A stretch of 64,000 nucleotides of DNA from positions 21,903-85,902 of the forward strand of contig CAJXJY010000015.1 of NCBI GenBank assembly GCA_913055875.1, read 5' to 3'. Position 1 is the first letter of the stretch. Every line of letters starts with the position of its first letter. The translations under genes and the position numbers were made by a program. The notes beneath the pieces were generated by a model that ran no database searches, was not told the DNA's origin, and saw only the letters and a list, made by a program, of their open reading frames with translations. Below are positions 61,437-64,000 of this stretch, one piece after another. This stretch comes from an uncultured Altererythrobacter sp. Its GTDB lineage: Bacteria; Pseudomonadota; Alphaproteobacteria; Sphingomonadales; Sphingomonadaceae.

Positions 61437-63596
61437 TCAGCGCACGATGTCCATTTCCTCGATCAGCGCGTCGGCGCCGTCGACCTTGTCCATCACCCAC
61501 AGCATGTAGCGCGTGTCGACGTGGATCGTGCGCGTGGTGCGCGGATCGAAATCCCAGTCCGAATTGACGCTTTCGAAGGTCCCGTCGAACAACAGCCCGA
61601 CCAGTTCGGCGCGTCCGTTCAGGGTCGCCGAGCCGCTGTTGCCGCCGGTCGAATCGAGATCGGACAGGAAGTTGACCGGAACCGAGCCGATGCTGTCGAG
61701 CGCATAGGGGCCGTAATCGCCTTCGCGGATTTCCTTCAGCTGGCGCTCCGGCGCGTTGAACGGGTCCTCCCCGGTGTGCTTTTCCAGGATGCCTTCGAGC
61801 GTGGTGAAGGGCAGGTAGGCCATGCCGTCGCGCGGGCTTCCGCCCAGCACCTTGCCGTAAGTGACGCGCAGCGTGCTGTTGGCGTCGGGATAGGTCGCCA
61901 TCCCCTGCGAGCGCTGCCATTGCGTGATTGCATCCATATAGGCCGGGCGCAGCGCCAGCGCGCGGCCCGAGCGTTGCTCGCTCTCGTCCTCCAGTTCGCG
62001 CTCGTAGTCGTACAATGCGATCGCGAGCTGCATGAACGGATCGTCGCTGGCTTCGAGTTCGGCGACGCTTGCATCCATCAGCGCCAGCCGCGTCGCGCTC
62101 TCGTCGAGCGAAGTGCCCTGGTAGAGGCTGTCGAGCTTTGCCGACAGCGCTGCGCGGTCCATATCGGGGGTCAGCGTCAACGCCTGGTCGAAAGCGACCA
62201 CCCGTTCATCGTTCGGCTGCTGGAGGTAGCCATCGAGGAACAACAGCCATTCGGCCTTGTCGACCGCCGGGTCGTAGCGCCGGTCGAGCGCCTGCAGCCC
62301 CTGGCGGAAAAACGCCATGTCGCGTTCCTGGTAGCCGGGCTCGCGCCGGGCGTCGGGCTTCTCGCGCTCCTTGGCGAGGCGATAGATCCGCTGCGCCGCG
62401 GAGAGCAGCTGCGGGCGCGTGGCGTTGTTGTACCAGAAGCCGGTGCGCGCCGCGGCGGCGCTTTCCTGCGCCAGCGCTTCGAGATCGGCGATGGCGGTGC
62501 CGTAATCCGCGCGCGACGGATCGGCCGCGATCCATTCGGCCAGCGCCGCTTCGCGCTGGCGGCGGCGCTCGACCAGCCCGACCCGGCGCGCACCCTCGAT
62601 CTGGCCGCGCAGGTTCTTCTCGAAATTGTTCAGGCCGGCGAGGCGCGATTCGTATTTGACCCGCGCGTCCGAGCCTTCGGGGGCGGCCGTCTCGATCGTC
62701 GCGATCCATTCGCGCAGCAGGCTGCCGAAGGTCGGGTAGCTCCAGTCGAACGTGTTCTCGACCTCGGCCAGCATGGCATAGCGCGAGGTCGACCCCGGAT
62801 AGCCCGCCGCCATCACGAAATCGCCGTCGTCGAGCCCGGCGGCGCTGACCTTCAGATGGTGCTCCGGCCGGTAGGGCACGTTGTCCTCGGCATATTCCGC
62901 CGAGGAACCGTCCGGCCCGACATAGGCGCGGTAGAAGGCGAAATCGCCGGTATGGCGCGGCCACATCCAGTTATCGATATCGCCGCCATACTTCCCGATC
63001 GCATCGGCCGGGGCATAGACCAGCCGCACATCCTTCACTTCGAGCCGCTTGATCAGCTTGTACTCCGCGCCGCCATAGAAGCTCGCGACCTGGCAGCGAT
63101 GGCCGGCATCGCGTTCGCACTCGGCGGTGAGGTCCTTCATGCGCTGCTCGACGAGGTCGTAGCGCGCTCTCGGTTCGAGATCTTCGGTGCCCGCGCGCAT
63201 CCGTTCGGTCACGTCGGAGAATTCGGTCGTCACGTAGATGCGCGAACCGGGCGCGGCCTGCAGTTCGTCGCCCTTGGTGCGGGCGAGGAAGCCGTCGACG
63301 AGATAGTTGTTTTCGGCGGTCGAATTGTATTGCACCGATCCGCGCGCGCAGTGGTGGTTGGTGACCACCAGCCCCTCGGGCGAAACGAAGCTCGCCGAAC
63401 ACCCGCCGAGCGACACGATCGCCCCCATCGGGAAGCCGGTCAGCTCGGACAGCGTCTCGGGATCGATCTCGAGCCCGGTTTCGCGCAGGTCCTCCGCGAT
63501 CTCGGGCAGCTGCTCGGGCGTGAACATGCCCTCCTTGGCTGCCAGCGGCGTGGTGGCGGCACAGGCGAGGAGGGCGGCGATGAGGGGTCTGGACAC
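61437..63596 (-). CDS. S46-family dipeptidyl peptidase (DPP7/DPP11 type)
   Basis: 719 residues. The N-terminal signal ends near PLAAKEG. A chymotrypsin-like double barrel follows, with His in TNHHCARGSVQY (81/82), Asp in DNWMWPRHTGDFAFYRAYVG and Ser654 in GGNSGSATLNG, and a large helical insertion. It acts in the periplasm and removes dipeptides from peptide N-termini. A GTG start at 63596 with GGAG 9 bp before it gives a clean signal peptide and normal length; the frame further upstream is not gene-like. It is separated from the dehydrogenase genes by about 220 bp and is not obviously linked to them. Confidence 0.93.
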   Translation of the reverse strand: MSRPLIAALLACAATTPLAAKEGMFTPEQLPEIAEDLRETGLEIDPETLSELTGFPMGAIVSLGGCSASFVSPEGLVVTNHHCARGSVQYNSTAENNYLVDGFLARTKGDELQAAPGSRIYVTTEFSDVTERMRAGTEDLEPRARYDLVEQRMKDLTAECERDAGHRCQVASFYGGAEYKLIKRLEVKDVRLVYAPADAIGKYGGDIDNWMWPRHTGDFAFYRAYVGPDGSSAEYAEDNVPYRPEHHLKVSAAGLDDGDFVMAAGYPGSTSRYAMLAEVENTFDWSYPTFGSLLREWIATIETAAPEGSDARVKYESRLAGLNNFEKNLRGQIEGARRVGLVERRRQREAALAEWIAADPSRADYGTAIADLEALAQESAAAARTGFWYNNATRPQLLSAAQRIYRLAKEREKPDARREPGYQERDMAFFRQGLQALDRRYDPAVDKAEWLLFLDGYLQQPNDERVVAFDQALTLTPDMDRAALSAKLDSLYQGTSLDESATRLALMDASVAELEASDDPFMQLAIALYDYERELEDESEQRSGRALALRPAYMDAITQWQRSQGMATYPDANSTLRVTYGKVLGGSPRDGMAYLPFTTLEGILEKHTGEDPFNAPERQLKEIREGDYGPYALDSIGSVPVNFLSDLDSTGGNSGSATLNGRAELVGLLFDGTFESVNSDWDFDPRTTRTIHVDTRYMLWVMDKVDGADALIEEMDIVR

Positions 63597-64000
63597 TTGG
63601 GGAGGCTCCGTAATTCTCGATAGATCGGCGACCGGGGCGCGACAGCCCCGACGGATGGATTTGGCGATCCTCCACTGCGCCGCAGCCGCCTTGGAAGGCT
63701 CGCAGGGAGCGGTCGCCACGCGACGGGGGGTCTTTGAGGCAGCGCGCGAGATGTTGCAACATTAGAATCGAGGTTCGCGATCGCGAAATGGTTCGCCCGT
63801 CCCGCAACGGCGGCGCTCGTCGGCGCATGAACCGGTTCCGAAACATCCGATACGGACTATCCTCCGGAATTTTTTTCGCAAATTCCCTAAACTTGTCGGC
63901 CGTTCGTCGGATGGGGTTGTCGGGCGGCGCGGGTTTTCCGTGTGCGCGGACGGCATGCGAAGCGAACGGGGTAGGGCCGATGGTTGCGATTTTCACCGGT
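63597..64000. other. Gap upstream of the peptidase, possible gene start at the right edge
   Basis: No complete gene lies here; the first part should hold the peptidase promoter. A CGCGATCGCG palindrome is at 63777-63786. At the far right an ATG at 63979 preceded by GGGGTAGGG opens a plus-strand frame MVAIFTG that runs off the window. Seven codons are too few to identify it. Confidence 0.35.

Overview
The window is GC-rich and looks like a chromosome of an alphaproteobacterium of the order Sphingomonadales (Sphingomonadaceae or Erythrobacteraceae). This is inferred from base composition, two large TonB-dependent receptors, a vSGLT-type sodium/sugar symporter, an S46 dipeptidyl peptidase and abundant acyl-CoA dehydrogenases. 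No rRNA, tRNA, integrase, transposase or CRISPR array was found.

Layout. (1) 1-3.3 kb, plus strand: the end of a sugar-acid catabolic operon, with the tail of an IlvD/EDD dehydratase, an SGLT-like symporter, DgoK and DgoA, giving a DeLey-Doudoroff type galactonate route. (2) 3.5-11.1 kb: a giant trimeric autotransporter adhesin translationally coupled to a small tautomerase, with a divergent winged-helix/TolB-like/TPR regulator. The block is bracketed by two copies of a 338-bp noncoding repeat. (3) 11.6-12.1 kb: a decayed lipoprotein gene. (4) 12.3-44.1 kb: a large catabolic island. Its left arm (minus strand) carries a methylsuccinyl-CoA dehydrogenase-like enzyme, a thiolase, an MFS carrier, two NTF2-like proteins, two TonB receptors, a two-tailed 3-hydroxyacyl-CoA dehydrogenase and a dienoyl-CoA-reductase-like SDR. 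Its right arm (plus strand) carries a Rieske ring-hydroxylating dioxygenase (alpha, beta, ferredoxin), a cis-diol dehydrogenase, an extradiol dioxygenase and a C-C hydrolase. These are followed by a class III CoA-transferase, a BadI-like ring hydrolase, an SDR, an acyl-CoA dehydrogenase, an acyl-CoA ligase and an enoyl-CoA hydratase. AraC and IclR regulators come next, then the hydroxypentadienoate lower pathway (hydratase, acylating aldehyde dehydrogenase, aldolase). Last are a mesaconyl-CoA-hydratase-like protein and a CitE-type lyase. (5) 44.2-51.5 kb: a truncated ferredoxin, a second giant adhesin, and a convergent ECF sigma factor / Ser-Thr kinase pair. (6) 51.6-64 kb: a fadJ remnant, a class C beta-lactamase-like esterase, a thiolase, an acyl-CoA ligase, a tandem TetR regulator, an MFS carrier, a heteromeric acyl-CoA dehydrogenase pair and an S46 peptidase.

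Working model for the island (inference). The upper genes would oxidise and meta-cleave an aromatic ring and release 2-hydroxypenta-2,4-dienoate plus a carboxylic acid. The second half of the operon matches, enzyme for enzyme, the cyclohexanecarboxylate route AliA-AliB-BadK-BadH-BadI. The released acid may therefore be alicyclic, and the parent an aryl-cycloalkane or a terpenoid-like compound. The left-arm beta-oxidation genes and the methylsuccinyl-CoA to mesaconyl-CoA to methylmalyl-CoA enzymes would finish a (possibly methyl-branched) dicarboxylyl-CoA. The TonB receptors and MFS carrier would handle uptake.

The island lies between two paralogous adhesin genes that share a 402-bp, about 90 % identical direct repeat, which could act as a recombination substrate for loss or amplification of the island.
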